A stretch of DNA of 64,000 nt from Hymenobacter siberiensis. Lineage in GTDB: Bacteria; Bacteroidota; Bacteroidia; Cytophagales; Hymenobacteraceae. Shown one piece after another: positions 45,233 to 53,306 of this stretch. The notes beneath the pieces are model-generated. The model saw only the letters and a list, made by a program, of their open reading frames with translations, did no database searches and was not told where the DNA came from. Position 1 is the stretch's first letter; the number at the start of each line of letters is the position of its first letter. The stretch spans positions 83,722 to 147,721 of the forward strand of contig NZ_JAHLZZ010000002.1 of the NCBI RefSeq assembly GCF_018967845.1. The letters are read 5' to 3'. A program made the position numbers and the translations under genes.

Positions 45233-45688
45233 ATGCAAACCCCTGATTTGCCACCCGATGATGGACTGCCGGTGCGCATTCCCGTAGTAGCCGAAACGCT
45301 GCGCGTGGACAAGCAGGTGGTGGAAACCGGCCGCGTGGTGCTGCATAAAACCGTGCACGTCGAAACCCAGACCGCCGACGTGCCCCTGCGCGAAGAGCAG
45401 GTGCAGGTGCAGCGCGTGGCCGTGGGCCGCTACGTAGACGAGGCCCCCGCCGTACGCTACGAGGGCGATACCATGATTGTGCCCGTACTCCGCGAGGAGC
45501 TGGTGGTGACCAAGCGCCTGCTGCTGGTGGAGGAAGTGCACGTCCGCACCCAGACGCTCACCATCCACGCCCCACAGGCCGTGGAGCTGCGCCGCGAGGA
45601 GCTGCATTACGAGCGCCTTGCCACGCCGCCAGCCGGGGCCGCGCCGCCAGTAGCCGGGCAACCCCCGGTATTGCCCGGCCCCGGCTAG
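45233..45688 (+). CDS. Short YsnF/AvaK (DUF2382) protein
   Basis: A 151-residue protein made almost entirely of DUF2382: IPVVAETLRVDKQVVETGRV, VPLREEQVQVQRVAVGRYVD, MIVPVLREELVVTKRLLLVE and VHVRTQTLTIHAPQAVELRR. It has a Pro-rich tail and no signal peptide. It follows the larger YsnF gene in the same direction, 182 bases apart, suggesting a paired stress function. ATG at 45233 is chosen; the longer frame from 45188 is less likely. Confidence 0.82.
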   Translation: MQTPDLPPDDGLPVRIPVVAETLRVDKQVVETGRVVLHKTVHVETQTADVPLREEQVQVQRVAVGRYVDEAPAVRYEGDTMIVPVLREELVVTKRLLLVEEVHVRTQTLTIHAPQAVELRREELHYERLATPPAGAAPPVAGQPPVLPGPG

Positions 45689-45825
45689 GGCGGATGCGCC
45701 GGATTTTTCCTTTCTGACCTATGAACCAAACAGCTACTAGTTGCTGCCTGGGTTCGCTACCCTAACCCGCATCTCCGAACCAACTTACAGTGCATAACCC
45801 AACTTTTTTTAACACCTAGACAATC

Positions 45826-46449
45826 ATGAAAACTTCCCATCCTTTTTTGCTCCTCACTTTCTTTGCCGCCCTTGCTGCGGGCTGCGCCCAGCATTCGGGG
45901 TCGGATGTCGTGGTCGGCAGCGACCAGCGTGGCGGCACCAATTCGAACGCAGGAGCCGGCATGTACGGCAGTAATGCCAACAACGGCCCCGACTTCAGCA
46001 AGTACAAAACGTACTCCTGGGCCTCGCAGGTTACCAACCCGCAAAACAGCACGTATTTCCTTAATGACTTGCTGTTTAAGGGTATGGTGCGCGATGCTGT
46101 GGAACACGAAATGGCGGCCAAAGGCTATACCTACCAGCCGACCGGCGCCGATTTGGTGGTCAATTTCCGGTCCTTCGACGAGCCAGTCGAGATTATGAGC
46201 AACGATAACCTGGGCACCGGGTACTGGGCTTCCACAGAGCCGTACGCCTACGATAGCCAGCAGAAAGTGAAGCTCGACAAAGGCAGCATTCTGGTACAAA
46301 TGATTGACCGGGCAAAAGGCACCGCAGTGTGGCAGGGCTATGCGTCGGGCCTCACCGACGGCAATGTCTTTGACAAAAACAAGGACAAAGTATACGTGGC
46401 CGTCGGCCAGATTTTCAAGGAATACAACCACCGCGGGGATAAGCTGTAA
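45826..46449 (+). CDS. DUF4136 lipoprotein (second)
   Basis: A 207-residue predicted lipoprotein. The signal ends in the lipobox-like AAGC (LLTFFAALAAGCAQHS). A Gly/Asn-rich linker precedes the DUF4136 core: DFSKYKTYSWASQVTNPQNS, DAVEHEMAAKGYTYQPTGAD, LVVNFRSFDEPVEI and SILVQMIDRAKGTAVWQGYA. It shares the pattern but little exact sequence with the DUF4136 protein at 38987. Together with the neighbouring YsnF and HtrA genes it suggests an envelope stress group. Confidence 0.85.
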   Translation: MKTSHPFLLLTFFAALAAGCAQHSGSDVVVGSDQRGGTNSNAGAGMYGSNANNGPDFSKYKTYSWASQVTNPQNSTYFLNDLLFKGMVRDAVEHEMAAKGYTYQPTGADLVVNFRSFDEPVEIMSNDNLGTGYWASTEPYAYDSQQKVKLDKGSILVQMIDRAKGTAVWQGYASGLTDGNVFDKNKDKVYVAVGQIFKEYNHRGDKL

Positions 46450-46625
46450 GCAGCAGCCTGCCTGCTTGCAGGTGACGCCCCCCCCGGTGCTGCCGGGCCC
46501 TGTATCACGTGAGCAGGCTGCTACGGTGGCGGCTCGCCGGCAAAACGCGGCCAGCGCGACCCACACCCACACCGCCGCTGCCGACGGCTCATCGAAAAGT
46601 GCATTCCGTATTCACACCCAATTGC

Positions 46626-48143
46626 ATGAAAATGACAAAATCGGCCACTTTGCTGCTGGGCAGTATGCTGGGTTTGGTGCAGCTCCTGGGCGTCAGCTGC
46701 TCCAGTAAGAAAAGCCCGGCTGCGGAGGTTGCGGCCCCTGCCGCCCCCGAACCCTTGCAGAAAGCCACTGCCCCGACGGGCAGGGGGCCGAGCACCATGG
46801 GCGACTTTGTCGTGGCTGCCCGCGTGGCCAGTCCCGCCGTCGTGCACATCAAAACCAGCTACCCGCCTTCAAGTGGGTACGATAATATCTACGGCCGACC
46901 CAGCGGTGCTCGCGGCGGCGGCCAGGTGGCGCGGGCCTCCGGCTCGGGCATTCTGATTGCGGCCAACGGCTACATCGCCACCAACAACCACGTGGTGGAA
47001 AACGCGGCCACCATTCAGGTCATCCTGCCCGATAAGCGCCAGTTTGCCGCCAGGCTGGTGGGCCGCGACCCCAATACCGACCTGGCCCTGCTGAAAATCG
47101 AGGCCACCGACCTGCCCACGCTGCAATTTGGTAATTCCGACAGCGTGCAGGTGGGCCAGTGGGTAGTGGCCGTGGGCTACCCGTTTTCGCTGAATACCAC
47201 CGTCACAGCCGGTATTGTCAGTGCCAAAGCCCGCAGTATTGGCATCATCAACCGGCCCAGCCGCAGCGATGATGGGCAAGGCAAGGCCGCTGGCAACACC
47301 GGGGTAGAGTCCTTCATCCAGACCGACGCGGCCATCAACCCCGGCAACAGCGGCGGCGCGCTGGTCAATACCCAAGGCGAGCTGGTGGGCATCAACTCGG
47401 CCATTGCCTCGCAAACCGGCAGCTACGCGGGCTACGCGTTTGCCATTCCGGTGAACCTGGCCAAGAAGATTTTGGGCGATTTGCAGCAGTACGGCGCGGT
47501 GCGGCGGGGGGTGCTCGGGGTGGCGTTTCCGGCCCCGGCCGCCGAAGAGCAGTACCTGAGCCAGCAGGGCTTGCAGCCGGGCGCGGTGAACGGGGTGTAC
47601 ATCACGGGGGTGCTGCCGGGCAGTGCCGCCGCCGGGGCCGGCCTGCGCGCTGGCGATGTTATTCAGCGTATTGACGGGGTGACGCTTAACTCATCGGCGG
47701 AGTTCTCGGAGCGCATTGCCCGGCACCAGCCGGGCGATGTGGTGCAGCTCACCTACCTGCGCAACCGCGCCCCCGCCACCGTGTCGGCCACGCTGAAAGG
47801 TGAACCGGCGGCAGCAACGGCCCCGGCCCCGGCCAGCAACCCGGCCGCGCTGGCCACCATTCGGCAGAAGCTGGGGGCCAGCTTTGCGCCGCTGTCCGAC
47901 GCGCTCCGGCAGCGGCTCCAGCTCCGGGCGGGGGTGGTGGTGACCGATGTGCGCGCGGGCGGCTTCTTTGCGCAGCTGGGCATTCCCCGCGGTACGGTTA
48001 TCGCCTTTATTAATGGTCAGCCCATCAGCACGCCCCAGGATATCGACGCGGCGCTGCTGGCCGCCCAGCGGGGCCTGATTCAGCTGCTGGCCATTGCCCC
48101 CGATGGCTCCCGCGTGGTCTTCGACTTTTCGCTGGGTACGTAG
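46626..48143 (+). CDS. HtrA/DegP-type trypsin-like lipoprotein protease with two PDZ domains
   Basis: A 505-residue predicted periplasmic serine protease or chaperone. Signal with lipobox VSC (LGVSCSSKK) indicates lipid anchoring. The protease triad: His in ATNNHVVENA near 120, Asp in DPNTDLALLKI near 152, Ser in NPGNSGGALVN near 242. PDZ1 covers about 290-385 (VYITGVLPGSAAAGAGLRAG, VIQRIDGVTLNSSAEF). PDZ2 covers about 400-490 (VVVTDVRAGGFFAQLGIPRG, VIAFINGQPISTPQDID). ATG at 46626 gives a proper signal; the frame upstream to 46509 does not look coding. It quality-controls envelope proteins in known relatives. The preceding DUF4136 gene ends 177 bases upstream. Confidence 0.93.
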   Translation: MKMTKSATLLLGSMLGLVQLLGVSCSSKKSPAAEVAAPAAPEPLQKATAPTGRGPSTMGDFVVAARVASPAVVHIKTSYPPSSGYDNIYGRPSGARGGGQVARASGSGILIAANGYIATNNHVVENAATIQVILPDKRQFAARLVGRDPNTDLALLKIEATDLPTLQFGNSDSVQVGQWVVAVGYPFSLNTTVTAGIVSAKARSIGIINRPSRSDDGQGKAAGNTGVESFIQTDAAINPGNSGGALVNTQGELVGINSAIASQTGSYAGYAFAIPVNLAKKILGDLQQYGAVRRGVLGVAFPAPAAEEQYLSQQGLQPGAVNGVYITGVLPGSAAAGAGLRAGDVIQRIDGVTLNSSAEFSERIARHQPGDVVQLTYLRNRAPATVSATLKGEPAAATAPAPASNPAALATIRQKLGASFAPLSDALRQRLQLRAGVVVTDVRAGGFFAQLGIPRGTVIAFINGQPISTPQDIDAALLAAQRGLIQLLAIAPDGSRVVFDFSLGT

Positions 48144-48522
48144 CCGGGCCGCTGGTTCAGCAAGGGTGCTCATTGCCCAGAAAGTGCCTCTAGCCTTGGG
48201 TTAGGAGCCCTTTTCGTTGTCGCACACGAAATGATTTCCCCTTTGGGGATGGGGCGAAACTGGTGAGGTTTATGGCGGCGGGCTATTGAAGCTGTTTAGA
48301 AAGTCCCCGAACGGTCATGCAGAGCGCAGCGAAGCATGACCGTTCGGGGACTTTCTAAACAGCTTCAGGATTAGGAGAAACGAGAGAATCTACAGAAGCA
48401 AAAAGGACCATTTGAAGCAACTAGGGCAGGTCAGCTTTTTAAATGCGGTTAGTCTTTACGACGCCAGGCACACGCGGACTCCTACCGTCCAGGCTGCATC
48501 TTGATGTGCTCCTGGCCAGCGG
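48144..48522. other. Convergent intergenic region containing a long palindrome
   Basis: No gene was seen. The main feature is the 33-bp-arm inverted repeat at 48288-48366. It separates the HtrA gene from the convergent kinase gene and probably also ends transcription from both. Confidence 0.5.
48288..48366. repeat. Perfect 33-bp palindromic repeat
   Basis: Arms 48288-48320 and 48334-48366 are exact reverse complements (outer end GAAGCTGTTTAGAAAGTCC, inner end CGGTCATGC) around a 13-base loop. A related element is at 62276-62419, sharing GTTTAGAAAGTC ends and the GGTCATGC inner part. Confidence 0.85.
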
Positions 48523-51171
48523 CTAGCGCGGCAGGTAGACGGTGAAGGTAGAACCCTCCCCAACCTGGCTGACCACTTCCAACGCTCCTCCTTCGTTCTC
48601 TACCAGTTTTTGCGCCATGTAGAGGCCCACGCCCGAGCCGTCGACGTGGGTGTGGAAGCGCTGGAACAGGCCGAAGACGGGGCGGCCGGGCGGCAAGGCC
48701 AGACCCAGGCCGTTGTCCTGCACTTCCAGCGCCCAGCGGTGCTCCTCCGTGCGGCACTGCACCCGCACCTGGGGCACGCGGTCGGGGTGGCGGTATTTCA
48801 CGGCGTTGCTGAGCAGGTTGTACACCACCGAGCGCAGGTGTTTTTCCGCCAGCCGAACGGCGGGGCAGTCCGCTATGTCTACGCTGACTTGCGCGCCGGC
48901 CTCGGCGATGGGCAGGGCCAGGTCCAGCAGCACGTCGCGCACCACGTCGGCCAGCGGCACGAGCGGGGCCTGGGGGCCGGCCTCGGCCTGCGTGCGGGCA
49001 ATGGCGCTCAGGTGCGTCAGCGTGTGCTGAAAGCGTTCGACGGAATCGTGCAGCAGCTCCAGGAGGTGGGCCACCGGCACCGAGCGCTCGGTGCCGGGCA
49101 ACTCTTGGCGGAGCGCCTGGAGCAGGCCGTCGAGGTTATTGAGTGGGCCTTGCAGGTCGTGGGAAGCGGTGTAGACGAAGGAATCCAGGTCCACGTTGGT
49201 ACGCACCAGCTGCTGGTTGGTGTCGTCCAGGTCGGTGTTGTGGGTGGTCAGTTGCTGGTTAAGGGTCTGCACTTGCTGGCGGGCGCGCACCTGGCTGCTC
49301 ACGTCGTAGGCGAAGACGACCACACCATCTATTACATCCTGCGCGTTGCGGCGGGCCTGGTAGGTGAAGGTCCAGTAGGCTTCCTCCAGCGGGCCATCGG
49401 TGTGGCGGGCCAGTTGCAGGGGCAGTTCCTCGGCCACGTAGGTTTCGCCCGTGGCGTACACCTGGTGGCACAGGCCAGGAATCTCGGTGTTGGCCAGCTC
49501 CGGCAAGACGTCGAGCAGGGATTTGCCGAATAACTCCCGGCCGGGAAAAACCTGCTGGTACGCCGGGTTCACCAGCTCGAAAACCAGGTCCGGCCCGGCC
49601 AGGATGGCAATGGGCCCCGGCGCGGCCATGAACAGCTCGTGCTGCTGCCGCTGCTGGCGCTCCACTTCGGCGCGGGCCGTTACCTGCTCCGTGATGTCGG
49701 TGATGAGGCAGTAAAAGCCCACCACCTGCTCCTGCTGCACATCGGGCACGAAGCTGGTGCGGATGTGCTTGATTAAGTCGTTGCGGTAGGGCATCCGCGC
49801 TTCAAAGTCTACCCGCTCGCCGGCCAGGGCCCGCGCCATGTAGGGGGCCGCCGCCGCGTAGGACGGCTCGCCCACCACGTCGCGCACGCGCTGGCCCCGC
49901 AGCTGGGCCGACGACTGCTGGAACCACCCTTCGTAGGCCTGGTTGGTGAACTGGTAGCGCCGGTCCTGGTCCACGTAGGAGATGAGCGCCGGCAGCGCAT
50001 CGGTCACGAGCTGCCGCTGCCGGGCAATATCTTCCCGCTCCTGCCGGGCGCGAACCAGTTCCGTTACTTCGTAAGCGAAAATCAAGATACCCGTAATCTG
50101 GCCCGCTCCGTCGCGGGTAGCCTGTAAGATGTAGGTGGCAAACAGGTGTTCCAGCTGGCCGGAATGCGTGCGGTCCAGCGTTACCGGCACGTCGGTGTCG
50201 GTGTAGGTTTCCCCGGTGCGGTACACCTCGTCCAGCTGGTCGAAAAAGGGTTGCCCTTCCAGCTCCGGCAGGGCCTGGCGAAAGGGTCGGCCCACCAGCT
50301 CGCGATGGCCTACCATGGCCCGATAGTCGTCGTTGGCCAGCTCCACCACGTGGTCGGGGCCGGTGAGCACGGCAATCATGGCCGGGGCCTCGGCCACGAG
50401 CCGGTGCAGGCGCTGGCGCTGGGCCTCGGCCTCGGCGCGGGCCGCCTCGGTGGCCTGCAGGCTATCGATGATGGTATCTACCAGCCCGGCATTGGTAAGG
50501 GTCAGCTCGTTGTTGAGCAGCTCCACGGCCTGCTGGGACTGGCGCAGCTCGTCGGCCTGAGTACGCAGCGCCTCGTTGGCAGTCAGCAGCTGGTGGTTCG
50601 ATACCTGAAGCTCCTCGTTGCTGACGTGCAGTTCCTCGTTGGTCACGTCCAGCTCTTCATTGGCCACGGCGAGCTGTTCGTTGGCCATGGCCAGCTGCTG
50701 GGCCGTGCTGGCCGGCGGGGCGCTGCCGGCTGGCTGCCGGGCGCGCATGTGGGTACTCACGTTATAGGCGAACAGCAGCAGGCCACTGACCGCGCCCGCC
50801 GCGTCGCGCACGGCTTGGGCGATAAAGGTGAAGTAAACTGGCCCGCCGGGGGCCGGCTGGGTGGCGCTTTGGAAGGCCACGGCCTCGTGACCAAAGCAGG
50901 TGGTGCCGGTGCGGTACGCCTCGTCGAGCAGCGCGAAAAAAGACTGGTCGGCCAGCTCGGGCAGCGCCTCGCTCAAGCGCAGGCCAGCCAGCGGCCGCTT
51001 ATCAAACAGCTGCCGAAACAGCTCATTGGTCACCGTGACCTGGTGGGCGGGCCCGGCCAGACTCGCCAGGCCGGTGGGCGAATCCCGCAGCAAAGCGGCG
51101 AGCTGCTGGGGCTGCCCCGTCGTTTCCGCCGGAGTATCTGAGGGGGCGGCGGGGGTTGTTTTCTGAGACAT
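48523..51171 (-). CDS. Multi-PAS sensor histidine kinase
   Basis: A soluble 882-residue hybrid-free sensor kinase. Four PAS-type domains are visible: about 20-140 (LLRDSPTGLASLAGPAHQV), 255-375 (LVAEAPAMIAVLTGPDHVV), 390-500 (ALPALISYVDQDRRYQFTN) and 515-630 (MAAPGPIAILAGPDLVFELV). A coiled coil with seven-residue repeats (ANEQLAVANEELDVTNEEL and on, about 155-215) follows the first PAS. HisKA is YTASHDLQGPLNNLD near 668, and the ATPase domain has VYNLLSNAVKYRHPD, DNGLGLALP and GSGVGLYMAQKL. It lies 46 bases downstream of a CheB gene on the same strand. No receiver domain or response regulator was found beside it. Confidence 0.92.
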   Translation of the reverse strand: MSQKTTPAAPSDTPAETTGQPQQLAALLRDSPTGLASLAGPAHQVTVTNELFRQLFDKRPLAGLRLSEALPELADQSFFALLDEAYRTGTTCFGHEAVAFQSATQPAPGGPVYFTFIAQAVRDAAGAVSGLLLFAYNVSTHMRARQPAGSAPPASTAQQLAMANEQLAVANEELDVTNEELHVSNEELQVSNHQLLTANEALRTQADELRQSQQAVELLNNELTLTNAGLVDTIIDSLQATEAARAEAEAQRQRLHRLVAEAPAMIAVLTGPDHVVELANDDYRAMVGHRELVGRPFRQALPELEGQPFFDQLDEVYRTGETYTDTDVPVTLDRTHSGQLEHLFATYILQATRDGAGQITGILIFAYEVTELVRARQEREDIARQRQLVTDALPALISYVDQDRRYQFTNQAYEGWFQQSSAQLRGQRVRDVVGEPSYAAAAPYMARALAGERVDFEARMPYRNDLIKHIRTSFVPDVQQEQVVGFYCLITDITEQVTARAEVERQQRQQHELFMAAPGPIAILAGPDLVFELVNPAYQQVFPGRELFGKSLLDVLPELANTEIPGLCHQVYATGETYVAEELPLQLARHTDGPLEEAYWTFTYQARRNAQDVIDGVVVFAYDVSSQVRARQQVQTLNQQLTTHNTDLDDTNQQLVRTNVDLDSFVYTASHDLQGPLNNLDGLLQALRQELPGTERSVPVAHLLELLHDSVERFQHTLTHLSAIARTQAEAGPQAPLVPLADVVRDVLLDLALPIAEAGAQVSVDIADCPAVRLAEKHLRSVVYNLLSNAVKYRHPDRVPQVRVQCRTEEHRWALEVQDNGLGLALPPGRPVFGLFQRFHTHVDGSGVGLYMAQKLVENEGGALEVVSQVGEGSTFTVYLPR

Positions 51172-51217
51172 TGTCGGGAAGCATAGGGCATCTGGTGGTA
51201 GTTGCCAGTAAATAATA

Positions 51218-52276
51218 TTACGCCAGTTTTTTTTGGTAATATTGGAAGTCGCCGCTCAGGGCCTCGTGTTGCAGGATAGAGGCATGCACTGGTTGGGCCC
51301 GCTCGCCGGTTTCGGCCGCTTTTTGGATGAATAACTCGGCCACTGCCGCCTGTTTTTCTGCCTGAAAATGCCCGCCCAGGTTTTGGAGCAGCAGCTGGGT
51401 TTCTTCCAGGCCGCGCAGGGACTGGTAGAGCAGGCTTTCCACCGAGGCGCTGACTTCGCTCAGCAGCGCGCTCACGGTGTAGGCGTGGCCCGTGTGGCAG
51501 CGGTAGCGAATCAGCTTGCCTTCAATTAACTGCGTAAGCGCGCCGTGGCAGTCGGGGCAGGTGAAGGGCGTGAGCTCACCCTTGTCGATAATGCCCATCT
51601 CGAAGCCGCCGCCCTGCTTGGCGATGGTCAATTCGATTTTGAGCAGGTCGAGCTGCGCGGCGGGCAGGCGCGTCTTGGCGGGCTCCAGGGTCAGGCGCAC
51701 CAGCAGGGGCCCGAGCTCGGCCAGGGGCACGAGGTAGTCGACCTCCACAAATTCGAGGGCATTGGTGGGCATGGCGGGCTGCTCGGCGTCGTGCGGGTCT
51801 TGCACGATGGCCAGCCCGCCCATGCGCTGCACCGACCACAGGCCGGAGGTACCGTCATCCAGATATCCGGTGAGCACCACGCCCGGCACGCGGGGACCGT
51901 AGGTGTAGGCCGCCGAGCGAAACAGCGCGTCGATGGAGGGTCGGAAGCGATTTTCCTTGGCCCCCCGCGTCACCAGCACCCGGTCATCCTCCAGCAGCAG
52001 GTGGTGATTGGGCGGGGCCAGGTAGATGGTGCCCGGCTGTACCACTTCCCCGTTTTGCGGGTGCTTGGCGTGCAGCGCCGACACCGAGTTGAGCAGCTGC
52101 GGCATGATGCTGGGCGAATCGGGGGCTACGTGCAGCACCACGAAAATGGGGGCGGGAAAATCGGCCGGTAGCGTTTTGGCCAGCGCCAGCAGCGCGGTCA
52201 CGCCCCCGGCCGACGCGCCGATGACGATAATATCGCGGCGGGGCCGGCGGGTTTTGGGGGGTGATGGGGTCGCCAT
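51218..52276 (-). CDS. Stand-alone CheB-type methylesterase with C-terminal zinc-ribbon-like segment
   Basis: A 352-residue protein lacking the N-terminal receiver domain of classical CheB. Catalytic residues: Ser in VIGASAGGV near 21, His in VVLHVAPDSPSIMPQL near 49, Asp in VVLTGYLDDGTSGLW near 160. A segment near 240-260 has paired Cys (FTCPDCHGALTQL, YRCHTGHAYT), resembling a zinc ribbon, followed by a helical tail. Classical CheB demethylates chemoreceptors; here no chemoreceptor or CheR gene is nearby. It heads an operon with the four-PAS kinase, suggesting a Bacteroidota-type CheB-kinase signalling pair. Confidence 0.9.
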   Translation of the reverse strand: MATPSPPKTRRPRRDIIVIGASAGGVTALLALAKTLPADFPAPIFVVLHVAPDSPSIMPQLLNSVSALHAKHPQNGEVVQPGTIYLAPPNHHLLLEDDRVLVTRGAKENRFRPSIDALFRSAAYTYGPRVPGVVLTGYLDDGTSGLWSVQRMGGLAIVQDPHDAEQPAMPTNALEFVEVDYLVPLAELGPLLVRLTLEPAKTRLPAAQLDLLKIELTIAKQGGGFEMGIIDKGELTPFTCPDCHGALTQLIEGKLIRYRCHTGHAYTVSALLSEVSASVESLLYQSLRGLEETQLLLQNLGGHFQAEKQAAVAELFIQKAAETGERAQPVHASILQHEALSGDFQYYQKKLA

Positions 52277-52530
52277 AGCAGTCAGGTTTAAAAAAGAGCG
52301 TGGTGCCCGGGCTTACGGATTAGACGCCATGGCGGACGGTTGGGCGGCCGCCTGCGGGCACGGGTGGTGCGGGCTGCTGAATAAACGAGAACCTTAAAAA
52401 GTGCCGGGCAGGAAATCTCGTTGCGAGCGGGCCATTTGATGGATGTCATCCAATGCGCCGAATAATGTTATGGGAAGGGCTACCGCTTCAGCGGACTTTT
52501 GCAGCACTGTAATCATCGACTCCCAGCCCC

Positions 52531-52995
52531 ATGCAAGCCCGTAACCAACCCCTGCTCGATGCCCTCCATTTGCTCGGAGCCTACCGGGCACCGGGCAGTG
52601 AGCTGCGGGGCGATAATTTCGCCCCTCGCCCCGACGAGGCCATCGTCCATAAGGTGCGGGAGGCCTTGCTTGGCAACCCGCGCGGGCACGGCTCCGAAAC
52701 GCTGGTGCAGGCCCACCGGGGTATCGTGACGCTCATGGGCACGGTGAGCAGCCGGCGTGCCCACCAGGAAGCTGAGCACGGTGCCTGCCAGGTGGCCGGC
52801 GTGCACACCGTTCATAACCTCCTGAAAATAAGGCCTGCCTATATGGCGCCCGACTCTGGCATTCATCAGTCCACGCTAGCTGCCGGGGCCCACGCCAGAA
52901 ACACCTGCCTGCGCGTGCCAGCCCCGGTGGAACCGGCTGCCTACGAGCCGCAAGCCACTGCAACCCTGAAGTTCAGCGTCGATGCGCGCCGCTAG
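52531..52995 (+). CDS. BON-domain protein (OsmY-like)
   Basis: A 154-residue protein. The BON core is DEAIVHKVREALLGNPRGHG, then LVQAHRGIVTLMGTVSSRRA and AEHGACQVAGVHTVHNLLKI, about residues 35-105. No signal peptide is apparent, unlike many periplasmic OsmY proteins. The C-terminal third is low-complexity. BON domains bind membranes or phospholipids; the precise role here is unknown. It is transcribed away from the CheB-kinase operon. Confidence 0.75.
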   Translation: MQARNQPLLDALHLLGAYRAPGSELRGDNFAPRPDEAIVHKVREALLGNPRGHGSETLVQAHRGIVTLMGTVSSRRAHQEAEHGACQVAGVHTVHNLLKIRPAYMAPDSGIHQSTLAAGAHARNTCLRVPAPVEPAAYEPQATATLKFSVDARR

Positions 52996-53182
52996 CGGCA
53001 CCGCCCTGAGCGGCCAGCCCGGGAGCCGGGCCGAATCCTTCCTCCCCCTGGACCCGACCAGCCGGGAACTGGAGCGGGATGCCGATGCCAGTTTGACGGC
53101 GGATAGGGAGTACAAGTTTACCAGTCACCTGACGCCTATACCAGCTGCCCCTAAGCCCAATACCGCTCCCGAGCCGCAGTAG
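52982..53182 (+). CDS. Doubtful small ORF after the BON gene
   Basis: A 66-codon frame overlapping the BON gene by 14 bases. The peptide (FLPLDPTSRELERDADASLT, then PIPAAPKPNTAPEPQ) is hydrophilic with no recognised domain. The overlap with the BON gene is the only support. Confidence 0.2.
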   Translation: MRAASGTALSGQPGSRAESFLPLDPTSRELERDADASLTADREYKFTSHLTPIPAAPKPNTAPEPQ

Positions 53183-53306
53183 CTTCATCGCTAACTGACG
53201 CCTATGAGCTAGTTCGCGGGCATGAGGGACTACCTCCTTCCCAAACACCGATTTGGCACCCATAGCATTCTCCCCGCATGGCCACCGCTCCGCCTATTCT
53301 GCTCCT

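Noticed and set aside
44418..45254. Minus-strand frame of 278 codons over the YsnF gene
   Set aside because: Complement of a recognised DUF2382 gene; sequence lacks protein character.
52394..52591. Short minus-strand frame between CheB and the BON gene
   Set aside because: Overlaps the BON gene start and promoter area; no motif.
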